Position numbers and translations under genes: made by a program. Below the pieces are notes generated by a model, which was given only the letters and a program-made list of their open reading frames with translations, was not told the origin of the DNA and searched no databases. A stretch of DNA of 10,018 nt, from NCBI GenBank assembly GCA_022792975.1, contig JAAWCC010000152.1:1-10018 (forward strand), read 5' to 3'. Numbering within the stretch: the stretch's first letter is position 1; each line of letters begins with the position of its first letter. Source of the DNA: Clostridia bacterium. GTDB lineage: Bacteria; Bacillota_A; Clostridia; TANB77; CAG-508. Shown piece after piece: positions 1 to 6,691 of the stretch.

Positions 1-107
1 AGAGAGTACCTCCGATACGTTTATTTGTGGTTATTTAAACAATATCATTTTTGGTACTCTCTTTCAATATTTATTTTTCAATTTTCTGTGACATATCTAT
101 TTTAAAC
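1..107 (-). other. Leader region of the next gene, which starts beyond the left edge
   Basis: After the larE terminator no coding frame is visible. On the minus strand GGAGG at 9-13 looks like a ribosome binding site with the start codon just outside the window. Perfect 10-base arms at 1-10 and 53-62 (AGAGAGTACC and its complement) could fold into a leader hairpin that overlaps this GGAGG. The one CGG here (12-14) is not in a recognised gene. Confidence 0.35.
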
Positions 108-145
108 CTATAAAAATAAAAAACAACATAATTTCTATGCTGTTT
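108..145 (-). terminator. Intrinsic terminator after larE
   Basis: On the minus strand the arm at 136-145 pairs with 121-130 (AAACAGCATA with TATGTTGTTT, one G-U pair) around a five-base loop, followed by a T-rich run TTTTTATTTTTA. It ends the larC-larB-larE transcript about 65 bases after the larE stop. Confidence 0.75.
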
Positions 146-208
146 AATACCTATATACACCTTAAATATATTACCTGGCAAAAAAATTTATAAATTTCGA
201 CCTTAAAT

Positions 209-982
209 TTAATCAAAACTCCCACTTCTTAGTTCTGATATATCTAATGTTATATACTTAAATCCTAACTCCTTTATTTTCTTGATCTTTTCAAGATTTT
301 TTAGAATTTCTTGAAAATTCTCCTTTTTGACTTCAATTCTTGCTAAATCTCCATGAACTCTTACCCTAACGTCTTTTACTTCCAAGCCCTTTATAATTTC
401 TTCTGCATGCTCTACCCTTTCTAAACCTTCTGCTGTTAATCGAGTATCGTATAGAAATCTAGTTGCCAAACATGAATTTGCTGGCTTATCCCAAAATTCT
501 ATCCCAATTTTCTTTGCTTCTTTTCTTATTAGTTCTTTTGTAAATCCCGCTTCTTCTAATGGACTTATAATATTCAATTCCTCTTTTGCTTTTATCCCTG
601 GTCTATATTTTCTCATATCGTCTGAATTACTTCCATCTAATACATATTCAAATCCCTTTTCCTTTGCGAACTCTATTGCTCTTGACATTAATTCTTTTTT
701 ACAATAATAACACCTATCTTTTCTATTATGTTTAATTTCTAATATTTCTAAAGGGCTATATGACATTTCTATATAGTTAAATTCATTTTCTACTAAAAAA
801 TCTATTGCTTGTTTATATTCTTTTCTTGGCATAATTTCACTATTTACAATAATTGCAAGCACATTTTCTCTTTTTAATATCTTATTTGCTGTCATTAATA
901 AAAAGGCTGAATCTATTCCCCCAGAATAACATATAGCAACTCTTTCTAATTCCCTTAGCCTCTTTTCTAATTCTTCTAACAT
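209..982 (-). CDS. larE: LarE, ATP-dependent sulfur transferase for the nickel-pincer cofactor
   Basis: LarE adenylates the carboxylates of the pyridinium dicarboxylate nucleotide made by LarB and replaces them with thiocarboxylates, the sulfur ligands of the NPN cofactor. The 257-aa protein opens with a PP-loop ATPase motif, SGGIDS at residues 20-25. It carries CYYC (Cys91, Cys94) and SCLATRF (Cys171). Established knowledge: Lactobacillus plantarum LarE sacrifices its single cysteine, whereas three-cysteine LarE proteins such as that of Thermotoga maritima hold a [4Fe-4S] cluster; the layout here suggests the cluster type. I chose the ATG at 982 because AAGGAG lies a few bases upstream; a TTG at 1009 would extend it but lies inside the end of larB. 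The gene follows larB after 13 bases and is last in the run. It has no in-frame CGG and is intact. A conserved-looking Arg181 is coded by CGA, so CGA is read normally. Confidence 0.95.
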   Translation of the reverse strand: MLEELEKRLRELERVAICYSGGIDSAFLLMTANKILKRENVLAIIVNSEIMPRKEYKQAIDFLVENEFNYIEMSYSPLEILEIKHNRKDRCYYCKKELMSRAIEFAKEKGFEYVLDGSNSDDMRKYRPGIKAKEELNIISPLEEAGFTKELIRKEAKKIGIEFWDKPANSCLATRFLYDTRLTAEGLERVEHAEEIIKGLEVKDVRVRVHGDLARIEVKKENFQEILKNLEKIKKIKELGFKYITLDISELRSGSFD

Positions 983-995
983 ATATTCTCCTTTT

Positions 996-1738
996 TTATG
1001 ATATAGCAAGTTTATTTATTTGACTTGCTATATACCCTGCACCATATCCATTATCTATATTTACCACACTAACTCCGATTAGCACATGAGTTTAGCATAC
1101 TCAAAAGTGCTGCAAGACCACCAAAATTTGCTCCATAGCCAATAGAAGTTGGAACTGCTATAACTGGAGCTTTTGCCAAGCCTGCGACAACTGTCCCTAA
1201 GGCTCCCTCCATACCAGCAATTACTACTATACAATTTGCTTTTTCAAGTTTATCTTTTTGTGATAATAACCTATGGATTCCAGAAACTCCTACATCATAA
1301 ATTCTCTCTATTTTATTCCCAAAAAATTCTGCCGTTTCTGCTGCTTCTTCAGCAACTGGGATATCAGCTGTTCCTCCTGTGCAAATTGCAATGTTTCCGA
1401 ACTAATTCTTTTGATTTTTCTATTTTTAGTATTTTTGATATATTGTTATACTTAACTTTTGGGATTTCATTTTTTACAAGTTCAAATTGCTCTTTACTTG
1501 CTCTTGTACCTAGCACTTCTCCGTTTTGTTTATATATAGTTTTATATATTTTAGATAAAAATTCATTAGGCTTCCCTTCGCAAAAAACTACCTCCGCTTC
1601 TCCTGTCCTCATTTTTCTAGAATGGTCAATTTTAGCATATCCTAAATCTTCATAATACAAACCTCTTATTTCTTCTTCTGCTTTATCTATACTTATTTTT
1701 TGATTTTGAAATTTACTTAATACTTCTTTTATATCCAT
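996..1738 (-). CDS. larB: LarB, nicotinate adenine dinucleotide carboxylase/hydrolase, with two +1 shifts at CGG
   Basis: LarB carboxylates the pyridinium ring of nicotinate adenine dinucleotide and cleaves the phosphoanhydride, the first step of NPN synthesis. Read plainly, the gene stops after 124 residues. Skipping the C of the in-frame CGG at 1397-1399 continues it as a PurE-like domain ([18 protein letters not shown], then [17 protein letters not shown]). A second skip at 1075-1077 gives [20 protein letters not shown] instead of Arg-Ser-stop. The restored protein is 246 aa, the same length as L. plantarum LarB as I remember it. The new glycines are residues 114 and 221. Cys218, three residues before the second site, probably matches the reactive cysteine reported for LarB (inference). 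The start ATG at 1738 has only a distant purine-rich site (AAGGAGAGGAAG, about 11 bases or more away). The gene lies 37 bases after larC. Identity is firm; the decoding is the unusual point. Confidence 0.93.
1074..1077 (-). other. In-frame CGGA, +1 shift site 2 of larB
   Basis: AAT CGG AGT TAG in the restored frame becomes AAT (C) GGA GTT AGT. Read as arginine it would end two codons later. Skipped, it gives [13 protein letters not shown], typical LarB sequence. Base 1077 is the extra C. This site is in frame only after site 1 has been shifted. Confidence 0.93.
1396..1399 (-). other. In-frame CGGA, +1 shift site 1 of larB
   Basis: GTT CGG AAA CAT becomes GTT (C) GGA AAC ATT, giving [11 protein letters not shown]. 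The family has GK(V/I)AV at this place. Base 1399 is the extra C. Unshifted reading stops after ten more codons. Confidence 0.93.
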
Positions 1739-1775
1739 TTGCTCGGTATCTTCCTCTCCTTCTATTTTAAGTTTA

Positions 1776-2916
1776 TTATAGCTTATATAATTCCTTTAGT
1801 GGAATATTGTTTCTCTTTGCAAGTTCTCTCATGCTCTCATATTCTGGATATATATATTCTTCTCCATTATGACTTACCTTTTTTGCCTTTACTTTTCCAT
1901 ATTTTGTATCTACATCTATAATTTCTCTTTCTAACTCTATTCTTTTTTCTTCTCTATATCTAATACCTATTGTTGTTGTTTCTTTTAGAATTATATTTTG
2001 CATTTTCTCAAAATCTTCTATCCTACAAATTACTGTAAGCTTATATGCAGGTATATTCTTTTTCATAAATATTGGTGTAAAAAACACATCTAATGCTCCA
2101 TTTTCTAATAATAGCTTTTCTGTATATCCTAGAATTTCACCTTGAGCATCGTCAATATTTGTCTCTAATACATATATGTTTTTACTTTCTTCTACTAGTT
2201 CTCCATAATAAACTTTTAGCACATTTGGAATTTTGAAATCCTTTGTTCCTGCTCCCCACCCTATCTTCTCTATCTTTATATTAGGAAGTAGAGTTGTCTC
2301 CTTACTAAGCTCCGTAATAATTGCAGCACCTGTTGGTGTTACCATTTCTCCTTCTACCTCTATTTGTCTAAAATCAATATCAGAATTTGCAAATATTTCA
2401 CAAGTTGCAGGTACTGGGACTGACATAACTCCATGTGCACAATTTATAAAGCCATGACCATCATTAACAGTACTTGATATAATTTTATCAGGGCTAATTT
2501 TATCTATAAGTATTGCTGCTCCGGCAAATATCTACTATTGAATCTATCGCACCCACCTCGTGAAAGTGTACCTCCTCAAGTGACTTTCCATGTACTTTTC
2601 CTTCTGCCTTTGCAACTCTTGTAAATATCTTTTTTGCCAACTCTTTTACGTTATAACTCAAATCACTATCGTCTATTATTTTATTAATGTCCTTTAAGCT
2701 TCTGTGTTCATGATAGTGCTTTTCTAATATAACATCTACATAAGTCCCTGTAATTCCATTTTTTACTTTTCTTGAAATTTCTATATTGTATCCAGTAATT
2801 TTCAACTTGCTCAATTCTCTTAAAAAATATTCTTCATCACCCACTATTTCTAGCAATGCACCTAATGTCATATTTCCACTTATTCCACTACTACAATCAA
2901 AGTATAAAATTTTCAT
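1776..2916 (-). CDS. larC: LarC, nickel insertase of the nickel-pincer cofactor, with one +1 shift at CGG
   Basis: LarC inserts nickel, using CTP, into the dithiolated pyridinium precursor to finish the NPN cofactor. Read plainly, the N-terminal part ends at residue 138. Skipping the C of the in-frame CGG at 2521-2523 gives one 379-aa protein. Family signatures lie on both sides: FDCSSGISGNMTLGALL at the N terminus, the histidine-rich HYHEH at residues 67-71, EEVHFHEVGAIDSIVDI at about 114-130, then Gly132-Ala-Ala, DGHGFINCAHGVMSVPVPA, EGEMVTPTGAAII, and ETNIDD in the C-terminal part. In L. plantarum larC is split into larC1 and larC2, joined by a programmed ribosomal frameshift. The break here is much further upstream, inside the LarC1-like region, and follows the CGG rule shared with unrelated genes. 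The start ATG at 2916 is preceded by AAGAGG. It lies 131 bases after the DUF362 gene. Confidence 0.93.
2520..2523 (-). other. In-frame CGGA, +1 shift site of larC
   Basis: TGC CGG AGC AGC becomes TGC (C) GGA GCA GCA, giving DIC-GAAI where LarC proteins have DIVGAA. Base 2523 is the extra C. Unshifted reading stops after seven more codons. Confidence 0.93.
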
Positions 2917-3036
2917 TCTCTCTACCTCTTATTTATAAAATAAAATTGTCTGAAATATTAAGGAAAGTTTATAGCTTTTCTAGACTCTTATACATCTTTG
3001 AAAAACAAATATATTTCTCTTAATACCCCAAACAAC

Positions 3037-3042
3037 ATTATA
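3037..3042 (-). promoter_or_regulatory. Weak candidate -10 box upstream of larC
   Basis: A TATAAT sits just after the DUF362 stop, 17 bases from a poor -35 (TTAGTT). It would give a leader of about 115 bases before larC. I see no riboswitch or strong hairpin in the 131-base gap, so larC may simply be read through from upstream. Confidence 0.25.
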
Positions 3043-3047
3043 TAAGT

Positions 3048-3941
3048 TTAATCTATATTAACTAATTCATATTCCCTCGTACCAAATCCAAGTTCTGCTG
3101 CTGCTTCAATTGTGTGAATACCATTTTTTGTTTCTATTCTATCTACAAAATGGTCTCTGCCTTCGTCTTTTGAATTATATATTAAATCCACACATGCTTG
3201 GTCTATTGCTATTGGGTCTAAACTTGCTAAAATCCCAATATCTTTCATACATGGATCCTCTGCAACTGCACAGCAATCGCAATCTACTGATAAATTGCAC
3301 ATCACATTTATATATACAATCTTTCCTTTAAACTTTTCTACAACTGATTCAGCAGCATCTGCCATTGCCTCTAAGAATTTATCCTGTTCCACCTTAAACA
3401 TGTCTTCAGAAGTTCCATTTTCATCACCTACGCAGTGTATATAGCTTTTTCCATGACCTGATGCTACACCTATTGATAATTGTTTTAAGGCTCCTCCAAA
3501 GCCCCCCATTGGATGCCCTTTAAAATGTGATAATACTAACATAGAATTATAATTATCTATATTTTTCCCCACATAGTTTTTCTTAATTACCTTTCCATTA
3601 GGTATATCTAATATTTTGTCTGGTCCTTCTGCATCCATTATATCAATATCAAAATATTTACTCCAGCCATGCTCTTCCATTAGCTTCTTATGCCTTTGTG
3701 TTGTATTTCTTGCTCCATCATAAGCAGTATTACACTCTACAACAGTTCCATTAACTTTATTTACAATTGCTTCTACAAATTCAGGTCTAATATAATTTTG
3801 ATTCCCTTTCTCTCCTGAATGTAATTTAACAGCAACCTTCCCCTCTAAATTTACACCCAAAATCTCATACATTTCTACTACTCTTTCAGGGGTAATCTTT
3901 GAACTAAAATATACTTTTGCCTTTTCCATACTATATCTCAT
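3048..3941 (-). CDS. DUF362 domain protein, possible iron-sulfur protein
   Basis: This 297-aa protein matches the DUF362 family, whose members are often iron-sulfur proteins of uncertain function in anaerobes. Visible features are the N-terminal VYFSSKITPERVVEMYEILG, a central glycine-rich SHFKGHPMGGFGGALKQLSIG, SGHGKSYIHCVGDE, and a cysteine cluster VMCNLSVDCDCCAVAEDPC that could bind metal or a cluster (inference). There is no signal peptide or membrane segment, so it is probably cytoplasmic. It starts at the ATG at 3941 just after GAAAGG; a second ATG at 3929 (MEKAK) fits equally well. It follows the AIM24 gene after 48 bases and probably shares its transcript. It has no in-frame CGG and is unbroken; one arginine near the C terminus is coded by AGG. 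I cannot assign a reaction. Confidence 0.88.
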   Translation of the reverse strand: MRYSMEKAKVYFSSKITPERVVEMYEILGVNLEGKVAVKLHSGEKGNQNYIRPEFVEAIVNKVNGTVVECNTAYDGARNTTQRHKKLMEEHGWSKYFDIDIMDAEGPDKILDIPNGKVIKKNYVGKNIDNYNSMLVLSHFKGHPMGGFGGALKQLSIGVASGHGKSYIHCVGDENGTSEDMFKVEQDKFLEAMADAAESVVEKFKGKIVYINVMCNLSVDCDCCAVAEDPCMKDIGILASLDPIAIDQACVDLIYNSKDEGRDHFVDRIETKNGIHTIEAAAELGFGTREYELVNID

Positions 3942-3989
3942 CCTTTCTTTTTCCTTATTATATAACTTACACTCAAGAGGTATAAGATT

Positions 3990-4671
3990 TTATCTTGAAG
4001 GCATCATTGATACTATTCTTCCTGCAAAATCTCCAAAGTTTTGTGTTTGTATAATTACTTTTCCGAGGTCCTGTAAGCTTTGTTAAAAATAATCCTTCTC
4101 CTCCTAAGAAAATATTTCCTAGTCCTTTTATTGTTTCAATCTCATATGAAACTGTATTTTCAAAAGCCACAACGTTACCTGTATCAACTTTTAATACCTC
4201 CCCTGCTGCTAACTCCTTTTCTATTGGGTCTCCATCAATTTCTAAGAATAATAAGCCTTTTCCTTCTGCTTTTTGAAGAATAAATCCTTCACCACCAAAA
4301 AGACCTGCTGAAAATCTTTTTGAAAATGTAATACTTAACTCTACATCTGGCTGAGCACAAAGAAATGCTCCCTTTTGTATGGTTATACCATTTGGAACTT
4401 CTGATAAATTAATAGCCTTTATATCTCCTGGAACTGTTGTTGCAAATGCAATTTGTGCTCCAGCTTTTTCTGATGTATATGTATTCATGAAAATTGACTC
4501 TCCTGCAAACATTCTACCTAAACTCTTCATTACACCACCACGAGCATTTGTAGACATTTTTATTCCTTGTGATTGCCAAGCCATTCCTCCTTTTTGTGTA
4601 TACATCGCCTCTCCATTATTTAATGTTACTTCAACTGCTGGTACAGTTTTTCCAACTATTTTATAATCCAT
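3990..4671 (-). CDS. AIM24/TIGR00266 family protein, with one +1 shift at CGG
   Basis: The protein belongs to the AIM24 family (TIGR00266), a beta-rich fold of unknown bacterial function. Visible motifs are GEAMYTQKGGMAWQSQGI near the N terminus, GESIFMNTYTS, AFATTVPGDIKAINL and SAGLFGGEGFILQKAEGKGLLFLEI. Read plainly, the end is an unrelated tail after LTGPRK. Skipping the C of the in-frame CGG at 4063-4065 gives LTGPGKVIIQTQNFGDFAGR and a stop at 3990-3992. The restored 226 aa is normal for the family, and LTGPGKV is its usual wording. The shifted glycine is residue 203. I chose the ATG at 4671 because AGGAGGG lies a few bases upstream; an earlier in-frame start at 4725 lacks a binding site. 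A candidate promoter lies at 4697-4725. An arginine in NARGG is coded by CGT, so CGT is read normally. Confidence 0.9.
4062..4065 (-). other. In-frame CGGA, +1 shift site of the AIM24 gene
   Basis: CCT CGG AAA AGT becomes CCT (C) GGA AAA GTA, giving LTGP-GKV, the family wording. Base 4065 is the extra C. Here the unshifted frame stays open to a downstream stop, so the gene looks intact but has a foreign C-terminal tail. Confidence 0.9.
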
Positions 4672-4696
4672 TTTTGTCCCTCCTATTTTTCTTTTT

Positions 4697-4725
4697 ATTT
4701 TATCACTTTGCTTATATAATTGCAA
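4697..4725 (-). promoter_or_regulatory. Candidate promoter of the AIM24 gene
   Basis: On the minus strand TTGCAA (4720-4725) and TAAAAT (4697-4702) are spaced by 17 bases, placing a start about 20 bases before the ATG at 4671. It lies in the 107-base gap after birA. The match is moderate in AT-rich DNA. Confidence 0.4.
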
Positions 4726-4778
4726 TTATTTTTTCCTTTTGATCATAATTTTTCATAGTTCATAGGTTTGTAGCAAAT

Positions 4779-5391
4779 TTACACTTTATTTACAATTTTT
4801 AAGTATTCTTTTTCGAAATTATTTAGAAAACTAGTTAATATGAATATCCTATCAAAATCAGTTCCAAATTCTTTTTTTAGTGATGTAGCAATATCTTCTA
4901 TTTCTCTTTTGAAGGAAGTCTGATTTATATTAAGTCCTATTCCGAATTATTATATTTTCTGCTATCTCTCCTTTTGTGAAACTCTCTGTGAGTATTCCAC
5001 CGAAGCTTTTTTCCGTTTTTAACTATATCATTTGGGTATTTTATTTCCAAAATATATCCATATAAATCTCCGAATTGTTTTTATTATCACTTCAGCAATC
5101 ATTACTGTAAGGTTTTTTAAATTATTTATATTACAATTTGGTTTAAGCAAAAAGGAAAAGGTTAGATTTTCCCCTGCCATTGTATGCCAAGTTCTTCCAT
5201 TTGTTCCTTTTCCTTTTGTTTGGTTTTCTGCTATCACAACTAAACCGTTCCTGCAAATTATTTTTTAAATTGTCCTTTATATACTCTTGGGTAGAGTATA
5301 TCTCTTTTAGATATATTAAGTCTCTACCCAAAATTTTAGTATTTAATTTTTCTTTTATACTTTCTACATCAAAATTTATAAAATCCTTCAT
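4779..5391 (-). CDS. birA: BirA, biotin-protein ligase, catalytic domain, with four +1 shifts at CGG
   Basis: BirA makes biotinyl-AMP and transfers biotin to a lysine of carboxylase carrier domains. In plain reading frames the gene is in pieces. Skipping the C at each of four in-frame CGG triplets (5245-5247, 5070-5072, 5000-5002, 4942-4944) gives one 202-aa chain with every ligase motif in order: STQEYIKD near residue 33, the biotin/ATP loop KGKGTNGRTW, the KWPND variant KYPND, KKLGGILTE at about 127-135 and IGIGLNIN at about 148-155. The restored glycines are 49, 107, 130 and 149; the last two lie in conserved motifs. Each later CGG is in frame only once the earlier shifts are made. There is no N-terminal helix-turn-helix, so it is not a BirA repressor. 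The C-terminal SH3-like domain is missing or very short, since the chain ends soon after NNFEKEYLKIV. It starts 16 bases after the lysozyme gene, with AAGGA before the ATG. Confidence 0.92.
4941..4944 (-). other. In-frame CGGA, +1 shift site 4 of birA
   Basis: ATT CGG AAT AGG becomes ATT (C) GGA ATA GGA, giving the conserved I-G-I-G-L-N-I-N of biotin ligases. Base 4944 is the extra C. Confidence 0.93.
4999..5002 (-). other. In-frame CGGT, +1 shift site 3 of birA
   Basis: CTT CGG TGG AAT becomes CTT (C) GGT GGA ATA, giving K-K-L-G-G-I-L-T-E, the conserved ligase motif. Base 5002 is the extra C. The fourth base is T, so the rule is not limited to CGGA. Confidence 0.93.
5069..5072 (-). other. 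In-frame CGGA, +1 shift site 2 of birA
   Basis: ATT CGG AGA becomes ATT (C) GGA GAT, leading into LYGYILEIKYPND. Base 5072 is the extra C. It lies 58 codons after site 1 and 23 codons before site 3 in the restored frame. Confidence 0.92.
5244..5247 (-). other. In-frame CGGT, +1 shift site 1 of birA
   Basis: GAA CGG TTT AGT becomes GAA (C) GGT TTA GTT, giving LQE-GLVVIAENQTKGKG, which matches the biotin ligase pattern before the glycine-rich loop. Base 5247 is the extra C. It is the only site whose preceding codon ends in a purine. Confidence 0.93.
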
Positions 5392-5407
5392 ACATTTTCC
5401 TTATTTA

Positions 5408-6619
5408 CTATTGTCTTTTATCTAAATACATTATATCCACATCAACATTTCCTTTAATTCCGTCTACCCTACCAGAATCACTCATTTGCCAAATTGAATA
5501 TTCTCCATCATATGTTGCCTTTGTATTATATTGAGCAAGCCATGTCTCATATTTAGTTGGATACCAAATTTTCTCTAGATAATTTTTGCTACTATATAAC
5601 ATTCCTTCATATCCTGCTTCTTTTAATGTATCTAAAAATGTATTTGCAGCTTTATTTATAGTATAAAAACTCATACCTGTTGTATTAAAAGAACTCCAGC
5701 TTTCCCAGTCAAATGCAATTGGCAAGTCTATTTCATATTCACTTATATTATCTTTTACCCACTCTGCCTGCTCTCTTGCTTGATTTACATTTTTAGCATA
5801 TGAATAAAAATAAAGTCCTACTGGTAATCCTGCTTCTTTTGCGCCTGTAATATTTGCTACAAAATATGGGTCTACTTTACATTCTCCGTCATAATCTGTC
5901 TGATATCCCATTCTAATCATTACAAACTCCACGCCAGAAGCTTTTACAGCTTGCCAGTCGATTTCACCCTGCCATTTTGAAACATCAATACCTATCTTAG
6001 TTTTTGAGGTTTTATGATTTTCTAAAACCTCGGATATATAAAGTGGTTCTGTCTCTTTAGGTGGTACCTGCTCATTACTTTTTTCTTTAACATAAAGTGT
6101 AAATGGCTTTTTTGTTTGATTTCCACTTGAATCTGTTACAACATATGTTAAATCATAGCTTCCAACAGTGTCAAAATCGTATTCTCCTAGGATTTCTCTT
6201 GTAGGATTATCATCAATATCATCACCACTCAATAATACGTCTGTTAAGTCCTTTTTATATCCAACTGTCACACTATATGAATTTCCGCTAAATATCTTTG
6301 GTGCATTTACGTCTATAACTTTTATTGTATATTCAGCTTTTCTTTTCTTATTTTTTATATTTATATATTCAAATGGAACATTCAAATATCCTAATTTTTC
6401 TGTATCTATACTGTTATCACTTACAAGCTGACCATTAAGATTTGCTAAAAAGTCAGAAACTTTAGCCTCTTTTCCAAATTCTATTGTTAAATCCTCTTTT
6501 AGCGTAACAGACTCAGCATCTAATCTTTTTGTCTCCTCAGCATCTATATAAAACCAAGCTCCAATTCCCAAGGCTACTAAAACTATGAGTACTATAATAA
6601 TAATTATTATCTTTTTCAT
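5408..6619 (-). CDS. Membrane-anchored GH25 lysozyme with DUF5011-like module
   Basis: This is a 403-aa peptidoglycan hydrolase. Residues about 4-24 form one hydrophobic segment after MKK, either an uncleaved anchor or a signal peptide, so the rest should lie outside the membrane. Residues about 100-178 resemble a DUF5011/immunoglobulin-like module (NAPKIFSG to YDLTYVVTDSSGN). Residues about 209-403 form a complete GH25 muramidase domain, with KIGIDVSKWQG (Asp212) and FDWES (Asp304, Glu306) as likely active-site residues, and the end motif NVDVDIMYLD. The family cleaves the beta-1,4 bond between N-acetylmuramic acid and N-acetylglucosamine. An extended -10 promoter lies just upstream, so it may start a transcript that continues into birA 16 bases later. 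It has no in-frame CGG, while three CGG trinucleotides spanning codons (GAC GGA twice, AGC GGA) are harmless. Confidence 0.95.
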   Translation of the reverse strand: MKKIIIIIIVLIVLVALGIGAWFYIDAEETKRLDAESVTLKEDLTIEFGKEAKVSDFLANLNGQLVSDNSIDTEKLGYLNVPFEYINIKNKKRKAEYTIKVIDVNAPKIFSGNSYSVTVGYKKDLTDVLLSGDDIDDNPTREILGEYDFDTVGSYDLTYVVTDSSGNQTKKPFTLYVKEKSNEQVPPKETEPLYISEVLENHKTSKTKIGIDVSKWQGEIDWQAVKASGVEFVMIRMGYQTDYDGECKVDPYFVANITGAKEAGLPVGLYFYSYAKNVNQAREQAEWVKDNISEYEIDLPIAFDWESWSSFNTTGMSFYTINKAANTFLDTLKEAGYEGMLYSSKNYLEKIWYPTKYETWLAQYNTKATYDGEYSIWQMSDSGRVDGIKGNVDVDIMYLDKRQ

Positions 6620-6652
6620 GTATCTTTCCTCTCTACCATTTTTTACAATATG

Positions 6653-6661
6653 ATTATAGCA
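6653..6661 (-). promoter_or_regulatory. Extended -10 promoter of the GH25 lysozyme gene
   Basis: TGC TATAAT on the minus strand matches an extended -10 element exactly; the -35 region is weak. Transcription would start near 6646, about 27 bases before the ATG at 6619. It lies in the 72-base gap after the MATE gene. Confidence 0.55.
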
Positions 6662-6691
6662 TGTATTAAAATAAAAGTACAGAAAAACTTT

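Noticed and set aside
1173..1655. Plus-strand open frame of 160 codons over larB, and other plus-strand frames
   Set aside because: They are phenylalanine/leucine/serine-rich mirror images of AT-rich minus-strand genes, without ribosome binding sites or recognisable domains.
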